From the NCBI GenBank assembly GCA_964579735.1, contig CAZOHH010000017.1, positions 1 to 35,580 on the forward strand: a stretch of 35,580 nucleotides of DNA, written 5' to 3'. Origin of the DNA: CAILLO01 sp964579735 (lineage in GTDB: Bacteria > Bacillota > Clostridia > Saccharofermentanales > UBA5734). Each line of letters begins with the position of its first letter. The first letter of the stretch is position 1. Of this stretch, positions 7,200 through 15,215 are shown in pieces. The notes under the pieces were generated by a model. It searched no databases and was not told the DNA's origin. It saw only the letters and a program-made list of their open reading frames with translations. The translations under genes were made by a program, and so were the position numbers.

Positions 7200-8447
7200 T
7201 CAGGTTTTCTCCTTTCGTTCCGGTCCGGCGATTCCGCCGACCCGGTCGGCCATTCCTTCTTCCAGCCAGCGGCGCGCCGCCGTCGAGTCTGGATGCAGAT
7301 GCTTCTCCTTGTCCCTCAGATATTCTTCGGTGAACTTCAACAGCGCCAATACGGCGCCGTCGAGGTCGTCGGCCGCGGCGCGGAGGTCCTCCACGCTGGG
7401 GAAGCACCGCGTCGGTTCGATCTTGTCGGCGAGGAAGAGCACCTTGTCCAAGGTGTTCATTCCGGGGCAACCCGTGGTGTGGTAGCGGATGGCGTGCAGG
7501 ATCTCCGGGTCCGTGATCCCGAAGGTCTCTTCGGCGATTCGAGCGCAGAGTGGGGCATGGAGCAGTTCGTGGCTGTCCAGGGTCATCTCGTCCAAAGGGG
7601 GCGACATGCGCCGGGCATATTCCTGCTCGGCCTCCGGCGGGAGGGACTTGGCACAGTCGTGCAGCAGGCCGGCCAACGCCGCTTTCGAAGGGTCCACGCC
7701 ATTCAGGAGACCCAGCCGCACGGTCTCGGTCATGCAGCACAGCGAGTGCCGCAGGCGCGAGGGGCCGAGCGCGGTGAACAGGCGACGCTCGAAGCCGGCC
7801 AGCCGATCCATGGTCTCGTGCGGAACCGCGTCCAGCGGATTCACGTCCGGGTAGAGCGCGTGCTTGCGGATATACGCGAGTACAGGCGCGGGTAGACGGT
7901 CCCGAAGATCCGCGCCGGAGCGGAGTGCCTCCCGAAGGGATGTGGCGCTGACGTCCGGAGTGTCGGCGTCGAAGACCTCGATGCGGGCGCCGAACAGAGT
8001 GCGCAGCTCGTTGGCGCGGGTGTCGACATCGGCACGTCGGAAGCCTGGGCGCATGGCGAGGTACAGCACGCTCTCGGCGAACACCTGATCCGGGAATCGC
8101 CAGGAGCGGATGTCGAAGACGATATCGGCTCCGACGACCAGATACAGGGTCGCGTCGGGCCCGAAGCGGCCACGAAGGGAGCGGAGGGTGTCGATGGTGT
8201 AGGTGGGGCCCTCGCGGCTCATCTCGGCGTCGGATACGGAGACTCCGGGTTCTCCGGCCAGGGCGGCCGCCGTCATGAAGTAGCGGTGGGCGGCAGGAGT
8301 CATGCGCGTGGAATCCTTGTGAGGAGGCGAACCGGCTGGAATCACGACAAGGTGATCCAGCCGCCCGGCCGAGAGGGCGGAACGGATCAGCGTTAGGTGG
8401 CCGCTATGGAAAGGGTCGAACGAGCCTCCGAAGATACCTACGTGCAT
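7200..8447 (-). CDS. nadD: NadD-YqeK fusion: NaMN adenylyltransferase plus HD-domain Ap4A hydrolase
   Basis: Residues 1-200 are NadD, which adenylates nicotinate mononucleotide to deamido-NAD. They show GGSFDPFHSGH (7-17) and the SATSLRE motif near 167-174. Residues about 215-400 are a YqeK-type HD phosphohydrolase, a family known to split Ap4A symmetrically into ADP. It has His234, His263-Asp264 (LLHDCAK), YHTTG near 322 and Asp341. In many Gram-positive bacteria these are two adjacent genes; here no stop or start separates them. The short segment around 200-215 is the likely linker. The gene begins at ATG 8447, 27 bases after purD, without a clear ribosome binding site, so translation may depend on purD. 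The fusion is known from some Mollicutes-related lineages. Confidence 0.92.
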   Translation of the reverse strand: MHVGIFGGSFDPFHSGHLTLIRSALSAGRLDHLVVIPAGSPPHKDSTRMTPAAHRYFMTAAALAGEPGVSVSDAEMSREGPTYTIDTLRSLRGRFGPDATLYLVVGADIVFDIRSWRFPDQVFAESVLYLAMRPGFRRADVDTRANELRTLFGARIEVFDADTPDVSATSLREALRSGADLRDRLPAPVLAYIRKHALYPDVNPLDAVPHETMDRLAGFERRLFTALGPSRLRHSLCCMTETVRLGLLNGVDPSKAALAGLLHDCAKSLPPEAEQEYARRMSPPLDEMTLDSHELLHAPLCARIAEETFGITDPEILHAIRYHTTGCPGMNTLDKVLFLADKIEPTRCFPSVEDLRAAADDLDGAVLALLKFTEEYLRDKEKHLHPDSTAARRWLEEGMADRVGGIAGPERKEKT

Positions 8448-8474
8448 GCATGGCTCGGGCGGGTGGGCGGCAGG

Positions 8475-9812
8475 TCAGCCCGCTGTCCGTCCGATATCCT
8501 TCCTGAAGTGCATCTGTGGAAAGGAGATCCTGCTTGCCCCATCATACGCTCGGAGGATGGCCGTTTCAAGTTCGTCCGCGAGGGCGGTCACGCCGAGGAC
8601 CCGTCCGCCGGCCGTCTCATACACTGCCTGACCGATGCGGCCGTGGGGTATGCGGGTTTCCGGGCGACCCATGGCAATCCTTTTCTCGAGGTGGACGCCT
8701 TCTGCAAAGCGCGTGCCGGCATGGAAGACCAGGGTGTCGGGCAGCGCGGCGGCCTCCTCGATTCCGGAGATGGGAAGCCCGGTCTCATAGTGCCCCGGGT
8801 ACCCGCCCGAGGCGAGGACGACGCAACAGGTGACGGCGGGACTCCAGCGGAGGGTCAATTCGTGCAGACGTCGGTCGATCACGGCCTCGACGATGTCGAG
8901 CAGATCGGTCTCGAGGCGCGGCAGGACAGCCTGGGTCTCGGGGTCCCCGAACCGCGCGTTGTACTCGATGACCTTGGGACCCTCCTTCGTCAGCATCAAC
9001 CCGAAGTAGAGGACGCCCTGGAAGAGCCTTCCCTCCTTGCGCATGGCGTCGACCGTGGGCTGGAGGATCGCGTCCATCAGGTACTTCTCGGTCTCCGGGG
9101 ACAGGTCGGCGCCTGGGGAGACGGCGCCCATGCCCCCAGTATTGGGGCCTTCGTCGCCGTCGAGGGCGCGCTTGTGGTCGCGGGAGGAAACCATGGGGAG
9201 GATGGTCCGGCCATCCGTGAACGCGAGGACGGTGAGTTCGGGACCCTCGAGGAATTCCTCCACGACGATGCGCGAGCCCGCCTCGCCGAAGAGCTGTGCG
9301 CCCATCATGGCGCGGACGGCATCCTCGGCCTCCTGCGTGGTGCGGGCGACGACGACGCCCTTTCCGAGCGCGAGCCCGTCGGCCTTGACGACGATGGGGG
9401 CGGGGTGGGTCGCGAGGTACGCGAGGGCGGGGCCGGGCGCATCGAAGACCTCGTATCCGGCCGTCGGGATTCCATAGCGCTTCATCAGGCCCTTCGAGAA
9501 GATCTTGCTGGCTTCCAGGATGGCTGCGTTGCGGCGAGGGCCGAAGGCGCGGAAGCCAGCGGCCTCCATGGCGTCGACCATGCCGAGCGCAAGGGGGTCG
9601 TCCGGGGCGACGAAGACGAGATCGGGGTGGTTGGCGCGGGCGAAGGCGACCATGCCGCCGATGTCCTTGGCGGCGATGGGCACGCACTCCGCGAGGGATG
9701 CGATGCCGGCATTGCCCGGGGCGCACCAGATATGCTCGACGCGTGGGCTCTGGGCGAGCTTCCAGACGATGGCGTGTTCGCGGCCTCCGCCGCCGACGAC
9801 GAGGATCCTCAT
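8475..9812 (-). CDS. purD: Phosphoribosylamine--glycine ligase PurD
   Basis: PurD joins phosphoribosylamine and glycine with ATP to form GAR, step two of purine synthesis. The 445-residue protein opens with MRILVVGGGGREHAIVWKLA and has the ATP-grasp core: PIVVKADGLALGKGVVV, GPELTVLAFTDG, GPNTGGMGAVSP and EYNARFGDPETQAVLPRL. It starts at ATG 9812 with AGGAAAGGG upstream, 24 bases after purH. Nothing appears truncated. Confidence 0.96.
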   Translation of the reverse strand: MRILVVGGGGREHAIVWKLAQSPRVEHIWCAPGNAGIASLAECVPIAAKDIGGMVAFARANHPDLVFVAPDDPLALGMVDAMEAAGFRAFGPRRNAAILEASKIFSKGLMKRYGIPTAGYEVFDAPGPALAYLATHPAPIVVKADGLALGKGVVVARTTQEAEDAVRAMMGAQLFGEAGSRIVVEEFLEGPELTVLAFTDGRTILPMVSSRDHKRALDGDEGPNTGGMGAVSPGADLSPETEKYLMDAILQPTVDAMRKEGRLFQGVLYFGLMLTKEGPKVIEYNARFGDPETQAVLPRLETDLLDIVEAVIDRRLHELTLRWSPAVTCCVVLASGGYPGHYETGLPISGIEEAAALPDTLVFHAGTRFAEGVHLEKRIAMGRPETRIPHGRIGQAVYETAGGRVLGVTALADELETAILRAYDGASRISFPQMHFRKDIGRTAG

Positions 9813-9836
9813 GTCAGGAGTTCCCTTTCCTGCACG

Positions 9837-11384
9837 TCAATGCCAGAAGTGGCGCATGCCGGTGAATCGCATGGCCAGACCGAGTTGGTCGCAGGCCTCG
9901 ATGGACTCCGCGTCGCGCAGGGAGCCGCCGGGCTGGACGATGCACGCGATGCCTGCGGCGGCCGCCGCCTCCACGCAGTCGCTGAACGGGAAGAACGCGT
10001 CGGAGGCCATGACGGCACCCTGGGAGCGGTCACCGGCACGCTCGGCGGCGATCTTCACCGAGGTGATCCGATTGGGCTGCCCCGCCCCGATGCCGACGGT
10101 CTGGAGATCCTTCGCCATGACGATGGCGTTGGACTTGACGTGCTTCACGACCTTCATCGCGAATGCGAGATCGGCCTCGAGACCTGGGTCGACGGGTTTC
10201 GTCGTGACGGTCTTGACTGCGGTGTCATCGACGACAGCGGCGTCACGGTCCTGGACGAGAAGTCCGCCATGGACGCGCTTGAAATCGACGTCGCCCGACG
10301 GGAGGGGCTGGGAGAGGCCGGGAAGGACGAGGAGCCGCAGGTTCTTCTTCTTCGAAAGGATGGTCAGGGCGGATTCGCTGAAGGAGGGCGCCACGACGAC
10401 CTCGAGGAAGACCTTGTCCATCTCCCCGGCGGTGGCTTCGTCGATTTCTCGGTTCGCGGCCACGATGCCGCCGAAGATGGAGACCGTGTCGGATGCATAG
10501 GCCTTGCACCAGGCCTCGAGGAGGGTCTCTCCGCAGCCCACGCCGCAGGGGTTCGCATGCTTCACGGCGACGACGGTGGGTGCGTCGAATTCGCGCAGCA
10601 GGTCCAGGGCCGCATCGGTATCGACGATGTTGTTGTAGGAAAGCTCCTTGCCGTTCACCTGGGTGGCCTCGGACAAGGCGCCGGCGGCGGGAATCGCGTT
10701 GCGGTAGAAGACGGCTTTCTGGTGCGGATTCTCTCCATAGCGGAGTTCCTGGACCCGGTCGAAGGTCAATGTCAGCGAGGAGGGTGCGGATGCAGCGCCG
10801 GACTGGCGGCGGAGGTAGTCCGCGATGAGCGCATCGTAGGCGGCCGTGTGCTCGAAGACCCGGGTCGCGAGGCGGAAGCGGGTCGCGGGGGTCGTATCGC
10901 CACCGTTTTCGCGTATTTCCGCCAGCACGACGGCATAGTCTCCAGGGTCGGTGACGACGGTGACATCGGGATGGTTCTTGGCCGCGGCGCGCAGCATGCT
11001 CGGTCCGCCGATGTCGATGTTCTCGATGCAGGTCGCGAGGTCGGCGCCGGGCGTCATGACGGTCTTCTTGAAGGGATACAGGTTGATGACGACGAGGTCG
11101 ATGGGACCGATGCCGAGATCGGCGATTCGGGCCATGTGCTCGGGGTTGGAGCGGACCGCAAGGATGCCGCCGTGGATCTTCGGGTGCAGGGTCTTCACGC
11201 GGCCGTCGAGGCATTCGGGGAAACCCGTGAGATCGGAGACGTTGCGCACCGGGACGCCTGCATCGGAAAGCGCCTTCGCCGTGCCTCCGGTCGAGACGAG
11301 CTCGACGCCGAGGCGGGAGAGTTCCTTCGCGAAGTCCACGAGGCCGGTCTTGTCCGAGACGCTGAGGATGGCACGACGGATCAT
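9837..11384 (-). CDS. purH: Bifunctional AICAR formyltransferase / IMP cyclohydrolase PurH
   Basis: PurH carries out the last two steps to IMP. The first 200 or so residues are the MGS-like cyclohydrolase domain (AILSVSDKTGLVDFAKEL, STGGTAKAL, KTLHPKIHGGIL). The rest is the formyltransferase domain (RYGENPHQKAVFY, KHANPCGVGCG, IVMAKDLQTVGIGAGQPNR and ASDAFFPFSDCV). The 515-residue length is typical. The SD TAGGAGG overlaps the purN stop codon, so purN and purH are translated in close succession. Confidence 0.97.
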   Translation of the reverse strand: MIRRAILSVSDKTGLVDFAKELSRLGVELVSTGGTAKALSDAGVPVRNVSDLTGFPECLDGRVKTLHPKIHGGILAVRSNPEHMARIADLGIGPIDLVVINLYPFKKTVMTPGADLATCIENIDIGGPSMLRAAAKNHPDVTVVTDPGDYAVVLAEIRENGGDTTPATRFRLATRVFEHTAAYDALIADYLRRQSGAASAPSSLTLTFDRVQELRYGENPHQKAVFYRNAIPAAGALSEATQVNGKELSYNNIVDTDAALDLLREFDAPTVVAVKHANPCGVGCGETLLEAWCKAYASDTVSIFGGIVAANREIDEATAGEMDKVFLEVVVAPSFSESALTILSKKKNLRLLVLPGLSQPLPSGDVDFKRVHGGLLVQDRDAAVVDDTAVKTVTTKPVDPGLEADLAFAMKVVKHVKSNAIVMAKDLQTVGIGAGQPNRITSVKIAAERAGDRSQGAVMASDAFFPFSDCVEAAAAAGIACIVQPGGSLRDAESIEACDQLGLAMRFTGMRHFWH

Positions 11385-11395
11385 GTGGATTCCTC

Positions 11396-12073
11396 CTATG
11401 GGTTGATTTCCGTTCCTTGCGGGGCGGTTCGGAACGTTCCGGTCGATTCAGGCAGGACGACGACGCGCCGGCCTTCGACGCGGAGACGTCCCTGGGCGAA
11501 CAGACGCACGGCTTCAGGCAGGAGCTCCTGCTCCGCCTGGACCATGACGCGGGCCTGGAGGGCTTCGGGGGTGTCGTCGACTTGGACCTCGACCGCCTTC
11601 TGAAGGACGATCGGGCCGTGGTCGTAGGACTCGTCGACGAAGTGGACGGTAGCGCCCGTGACCTTCACCCCGGCCTCGAGGACGGCGCGGTGCGGGCGGA
11701 TTCCGTACATCCCTTCTCCTCCGAACGCGGGCAGGAGCGCGGGGTGGACGTTGAGGATGCGGTCGCGGTAGGCGTCGATGACGCCTGTCCCGAGGAAGGA
11801 AAGGAAGCCGGCGAGGACGACGAGGCCGACGCGATAGCGGGCGAGAAGGCCCAGGACGAGTTCGTCGAAACCTTCAGGGGTCGCGCATTCGGACCGTACG
11901 GCGTGTTCGACCGGGATGCCGGCGACGGCGGCGCGCTGTTCGGCGAAGCAGCCTCTGCGGCTGGACAGGACGAAAGCGATGCGCACGCCGGGGAGGCGTC
12001 CGTCGGCGATTCGATCGAGGAGGGCCTGCAGGTTGGTCCCGCCTCCGGAGACGAAGACGGCGATGTCCAGCAT
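11396..12073 (-). CDS. purN: Phosphoribosylglycinamide formyltransferase PurN
   Basis: PurN transfers a formyl group from 10-formyl-THF to GAR. The protein (225 residues) has FVSGGGTNLQALLD at its start and the catalytic triad Asn108, His110 (ILNVHPALLPAF) and Asp151 (in DESYDHGP). The ATG at 12073 overlaps the purF TGA by one base (TGATG), and AAGGAGGAG lies within the end of purF. The C-terminal tail after about residue 200 is a little longer than in the E. coli enzyme. Confidence 0.96.
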   Translation of the reverse strand: MLDIAVFVSGGGTNLQALLDRIADGRLPGVRIAFVLSSRRGCFAEQRAAVAGIPVEHAVRSECATPEGFDELVLGLLARYRVGLVVLAGFLSFLGTGVIDAYRDRILNVHPALLPAFGGEGMYGIRPHRAVLEAGVKVTGATVHFVDESYDHGPIVLQKAVEVQVDDTPEALQARVMVQAEQELLPEAVRLFAQGRLRVEGRRVVVLPESTGTFRTAPQGTEINP

Positions 12074-13566
12074 CAGCGCTCCTCCTTGAGACCACCGAGG
12101 CCGCGGAAGGGAGCGGTCTGGCGGGAGGGGACGCCGGCCGGGAAAGTGCCGTCGAAGCAGGAGGCACAGAGTCCTCCCCGGAGACCGAGGGTCGAGGCGC
12201 GAAGTCCATCCAGACTGAGATAGCCCAGACTGTCCGCACCGATCATGGTCCGGATCTGGTCGACGTCCATGTCCGCCGCCGACAGTTCGGCCTGGGTCGA
12301 TATGTCCACACCGTAGAAGCACGGGAAGACGACCGGAGGGGAGGCGATGCGGACGTGTACCTCCTTGGCGCCTGCGTCCTTCAACAGGGTGACGATCCGG
12401 CGTGTGGTGGTGCCGCGGATGATGGAGTCGTCGACCATGACGAGTCGCTTGCCTTCGACGGAACGCCGCAGCGCGGAGAATTTCAGACTGACGGACAGCT
12501 CTCGCTGGATGGTCGTGGGCTGGATGAAGGTACGGCCGACATAGCGGTTCTTCAAGAGCCCGGAGCCGTAGGGAATGCCGGACTGGCGCGAGTATCCTAT
12601 GGCGGCGACGATGCCGGAGTCCGGCGCGCCGATCACGAGGTCCGCGTCGGCGGGACTCTCGGCGGCGAGGGTGTGGCCGGCGGAGAGGCGGGACTCGTAG
12701 ACCGAGGCGCCGTCGAGGAAGCTGTCGGGGCGGGAGAAATAGACGAACTCGAACAGGCACAGTCCGCCTGCCGCGGGGGTGGACGCCGCGGGGAGAATGC
12801 CCGGGATGGAGAGCTGCACCTGGACGGGGGCGGGGCGGAAGATCTCCGAGGCGAGTCCGGCGGAGGTCAGCGTGACGATTTCACCCGGTGCGACGTCGCG
12901 GACGAATTCACCGCCGACGGCGTCGATGGCGCAGCTCTCGGAGGCGAGGACGAACGCGTCGCCGACGCGCCCGATGCACAGGGGACGGATGCCGTGGGGG
13001 TCGCGAACGCCGAGGGTCCGGTCGGGGGACAGGATCACCAGCGCATAGGCGCCCGTGACTTCGGACATCATTCGCTGCACGGCGTCCTCCAGCCGCTTGT
13101 CCTTGATCCGGTTGCGGGCGAGGAGGGTGAGCATGAGCTCGGCGTCGGAGCCGGTCTCGAAGATCGCGCCCTGTGCCTCCAGCTTCAACCGCAGTTCCTC
13201 CGCGTTGACGAGGCTGCCGTTGTGGGCGAGAGCGAGCTGGCCGCTGCGGGAGTCGATCACCATCGGCTGCGCGCTCGCGACGCCGTGGTCGCCCTGCATG
13301 GGGTACCGGACGTGGCCGATGGCGGCGTGGCCGGTCATGAGGTTCAGGGTCATGTCGTTGAAGACCTCGACGACGAGGCCCTTGTCCTTGTGGCAGAACA
13401 GCGAGCCGCCCTGGTTGACGGCGATTCCGGCGGATTCCTGACCGCGGTGCTGGAGGGCGAAGAGTCCGAAGTAGGCGGAACGCGCCGCATCGGTCATGTT
13501 TCCGGCTGGATCGTGGACGGCGAAGACGCCGCAGGCTTCCTGCGGCTTGTCGCTGCGCACGGTCAT
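12073..13566 (-). CDS. purF: Amidophosphoribosyltransferase PurF, Fe-S type
   Basis: PurF commits PRPP to purine synthesis using glutamine. It has an 11-residue propeptide ending QEA, then Cys12, which would become the N-terminal nucleophile after processing. The glutaminase domain continues with LQHRGQESAGIAV and AHNGSLVN. The PRPP loop is VMVDDSIIRGTTT (376-388). Four cysteines match the 4Fe-4S ligands of the Bacillus subtilis enzyme: Cys270 (GLCLFEFVYF), Cys416 (PCFYGVDI), and Cys467 and Cys470 (GGLCASCFDG). This is therefore the oxygen-sensitive, cluster-bearing class. The ATG at 13566 overlaps the purE stop by four bases. The length is 497 residues. Confidence 0.97.
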   Translation of the reverse strand: MTVRSDKPQEACGVFAVHDPAGNMTDAARSAYFGLFALQHRGQESAGIAVNQGGSLFCHKDKGLVVEVFNDMTLNLMTGHAAIGHVRYPMQGDHGVASAQPMVIDSRSGQLALAHNGSLVNAEELRLKLEAQGAIFETGSDAELMLTLLARNRIKDKRLEDAVQRMMSEVTGAYALVILSPDRTLGVRDPHGIRPLCIGRVGDAFVLASESCAIDAVGGEFVRDVAPGEIVTLTSAGLASEIFRPAPVQVQLSIPGILPAASTPAAGGLCLFEFVYFSRPDSFLDGASVYESRLSAGHTLAAESPADADLVIGAPDSGIVAAIGYSRQSGIPYGSGLLKNRYVGRTFIQPTTIQRELSVSLKFSALRRSVEGKRLVMVDDSIIRGTTTRRIVTLLKDAGAKEVHVRIASPPVVFPCFYGVDISTQAELSAADMDVDQIRTMIGADSLGYLSLDGLRASTLGLRGGLCASCFDGTFPAGVPSRQTAPFRGLGGLKEER

Positions 13567-14081
13567 CCGCGCATCTCCGCGAGCTTGGCCTGAAGGCGGC
13601 GGTCTCGCTCGTCGACCGAACGGACGAGTCCGGCCTTGTAGTCCATGACCTTGTCGGCGAGAGCGGGGTTTCCCGTGGCGAGGATCTGCGCGGCGAGGAT
13701 GGCGGCGTTGACGGCTCCGTCGATCGCGACGGTAGCGACCGGCACGCCCTGGGGCATCTGGACGATGGCGAGGAGGGCATCGAGTCCGTCGAGGGCGCCC
13801 GTCTTCACGGGGATGCCGATCACGGGCAGCGCGGTGAAGGCGGCCAGCACGCCGGGCAAGTGCGCCGCAAGGCCAGCCGCGGCGATCAGGCATCCGAAGC
13901 CGCGGGCGCCAGCGGAACGCGCGAGTTCCGCGGCCCTCTCGGGCGTTCGGTGGGCGGAGCAGACCACGCCTTCATATTCGATGCCGAAGTCGGAAAGAGT
14001 CTTGAAACAGGGCTCCATCACGGGGAAATCGGAGTCGCTCCCCATCACGACCAGAACCTTGAGAGGTTTCATCGCGTCCAT
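13563..14081 (-). CDS. purE: N5-CAIR mutase PurE
   Basis: PurE moves the carboxyl group of N5-CAIR to give CAIR. The 172-residue protein has VLVVMGSDSDFPVMEP, VVCSAHRTPERAAEL and IAAAGLAAHLPGVLAAFT. The start at ATG 14081 is fixed by GGGAGGA 6 bases upstream; an upstream open extension runs into the regulatory leader and is not coding. It is the first gene of the riboswitch-controlled operon. purK, which makes N5-CAIR in class I systems, is not in the window. Confidence 0.94.
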   Translation of the reverse strand: MDAMKPLKVLVVMGSDSDFPVMEPCFKTLSDFGIEYEGVVCSAHRTPERAAELARSAGARGFGCLIAAAGLAAHLPGVLAAFTALPVIGIPVKTGALDGLDALLAIVQMPQGVPVATVAIDGAVNAAILAAQILATGNPALADKVMDYKAGLVRSVDERDRRLQAKLAEMRG

Positions 14082-14156
14082 GCCATTCCTCCCCCGGAGG
14101 TCTTCCGGAACCTTCGGTCGACTTGGGGGCTGCCCTGTCACCATGGGAGAGAACGG

Positions 14157-14218
14157 CCGGAAAAAGAAAATACGCGGCAGTCCCTGCAACGTTTCCGCAA
14201 GGGACTGTCCTTCTCCGG
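14157..14218 (-). terminator. Expression platform of the purE riboswitch (attenuator candidate)
   Basis: After the aptamer an inverted repeat forms CAGTCCC...GGGACTG (arms 14201-14207 and 14178-14184), extended by three pairs past a bulged T. It is followed six bases later by a U-rich tract, TTTTCTTTTT (14170-14161). That U tract with the adjoining CCGG (14167-14157) can also pair over 11 positions, two of them G-U, with CCGGAGAAGGA (14218-14208) just upstream of the hairpin. Two nested or competing structures are thus possible. I infer transcription attenuation; the exact switch between structures cannot be worked out by eye. Confidence 0.5.
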
Positions 14219-14225
14219 TCCGACC

Positions 14226-14317
14226 CCCATAGCCAGGCGAACCACGGTCGCCGGTAGAAACGTCCGAACCGAGCGCGCGTCGTGGGTTCCCGCCCGCAGC
14301 CTCCGGACCTATATGGG
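14226..14317 (-). promoter_or_regulatory. Purine (guanine-type) riboswitch aptamer with enlarged L2
   Basis: On the minus strand, P1 pairs CCCATA (14317-14312) with TATGGG (14231-14226). J1/2 is TAG. P2 is 7 bp, GTCCGGA (14308-14302) with TTCGGAC (14268-14262). J2/3 reads GTTTCTACC (14261-14253), identical to the Bacillus xpt aptamer. P3 is GGCGA/TCGCC around a 7-nt L3, CCGTGGT. J3/1 carries the C equivalent to xpt C74, which specifies guanine or hypoxanthine. Two parts are unusual: L2 is 33 nt (14301-14269) instead of about 7, and L3 has CCGTGGT where CCGTAAA is usual. The GG at the 3' end of L2 and the CC of L3 that form the kissing pairs remain. A separate hairpin (14356-14325) precedes it. 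Confidence 0.82.
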
Positions 14318-14371
14318 CTCGTACGGCAACCCTTCCCTCGCGAAAGGGCGGCTGCCTTGTCGAACACCTTT

Positions 14372-14401
14372 ACAATAGCAATCCTTGGACGGGGAAGTCA
14401 A
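14372..14401 (-). promoter_or_regulatory. Promoter of the purine operon
   Basis: On the minus strand TTGACT (14401-14396) and an extended -10, TGC followed by TATTGT (14377-14372), are 18 bases apart. Transcription would start near 14365 and give a leader of about 285 nt before purE, holding a 5' hairpin, the purine aptamer and the attenuator-like hairpin. The 14082-14420 gap is therefore entirely regulatory. Confidence 0.65.
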
Positions 14402-14420
14402 TCGACGGAATGGAGAATCG

Positions 14421-15215
14421 TCAGCTCTCCGCGGGCGCGGCGGAAGGCGCAGGCGCGGCGGGTGCCGGGTCCTTGCGCAGGACACCGGCGTCGTGGGAGG
14501 GCTGGATGGTCTCGCCGGGCTCCAGCACGAGAAAGCGCTCGTCGTCCCAGCGCCCCTCGAGGAAATCCTCGAACAGGGAGTTGTCGGCCGGGAGTTCCTC
14601 GTATTTCCAGTGCAGCCAATCCGCCGCCTGCTTCGTGTATTCCTTGTAGGGGGCGTCGTCGACGAAGGACTGGTCGATGTGCGCGGCGTTCGAATACTCC
14701 TTGAACCACCCCTGCTCCATCTCCATCAGATACTCGGCGTTGTCCTCGCCGTAGCGGTCGACGTAATAGGCGAGCGTGGCCTCATATCGCGCCTGGCTGG
14801 GCTGCGTCCCGGTTTCGATCCACCCCGCGTTGTACCAGTAGGTGCCGGGGTGCGTGTCGAAGTAGTCGCGGTAGCGTTCCTTGGAGCCGAGGAACATGGT
14901 GATGCAGTCGTGTCCGCGGGGCACGACCAGCCGGCTCTTCTTCGCCGAGATGCCGGCGATGCCGTTCGAGCAGAGGCCATAGCCGACGAGGATGGCCTCG
15001 TATCGGCCGTCGGCCTCGTCCACGGCCTTCTGGAGCTCGCTGCGCAGCACGTCGGGCGTGTCGTGCAGACCCTGCTCGAGGAACACCAGCTGGAAGGCGC
15101 TCTTCGACTTCGCTGCGAAATGGCTGAGTTCTCGCCACATCACATGGCAGGCGATGATGCAGTAGGTCGGAATCGGAAAATTGCCGCGGGGGACGGTGCG
15201 GGTGAAGGTGTTCAT
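14421..15215 (-). CDS. DUF1638 protein, coupled to larC
   Basis: A 264-residue soluble protein of the DUF1638 type, whose function is not established. Conserved-looking positions that could bind metal or a thiol cofactor are Cys23-His24 (IIACHVMWREL), Cys82 (YGLCSNG) and His102 with Cys104 (PRGHDCITMFLGSKERY). The centre has many Tyr/Trp residues (GTYWYNAGWIETG). The last 20 residues are an Ala/Pro-rich tail, probably disordered. The ATG at 15215 overlaps the larC TGA by four bases and has GGAGGAG upstream, so it is translated along with LarC. DUF1638 proteins are often seen near corrinoid-dependent methyltransferase genes, but none is present here. The larB-larC context suggests handling of a nickel or nickel-pincer cofactor enzyme, which is inference. 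Confidence 0.75.
   Translation of the reverse strand: MNTFTRTVPRGNFPIPTYCIIACHVMWRELSHFAAKSKSAFQLVFLEQGLHDTPDVLRSELQKAVDEADGRYEAILVGYGLCSNGIAGISAKKSRLVVPRGHDCITMFLGSKERYRDYFDTHPGTYWYNAGWIETGTQPSQARYEATLAYYVDRYGEDNAEYLMEMEQGWFKEYSNAAHIDQSFVDDAPYKEYTKQAADWLHWKYEELPADNSLFEDFLEGRWDDERFLVLEPGETIQPSHDAGVLRKDPAPAAPAPSAAPAES

Noticed and set aside
8397..11603. A 1068-codon plus-strand open frame
   Set aside because: It is antisense to purD and purH, which have full family motifs and ribosome binding sites. The long frame is a by-product of high GC and codon bias.
14082..14189. A longer PurE beginning at 14189
   Set aside because: The extension runs through the attenuator U tract (encoding IFFF) and lacks a binding site, whereas ATG 14081 has GGGAGGA at ideal spacing.
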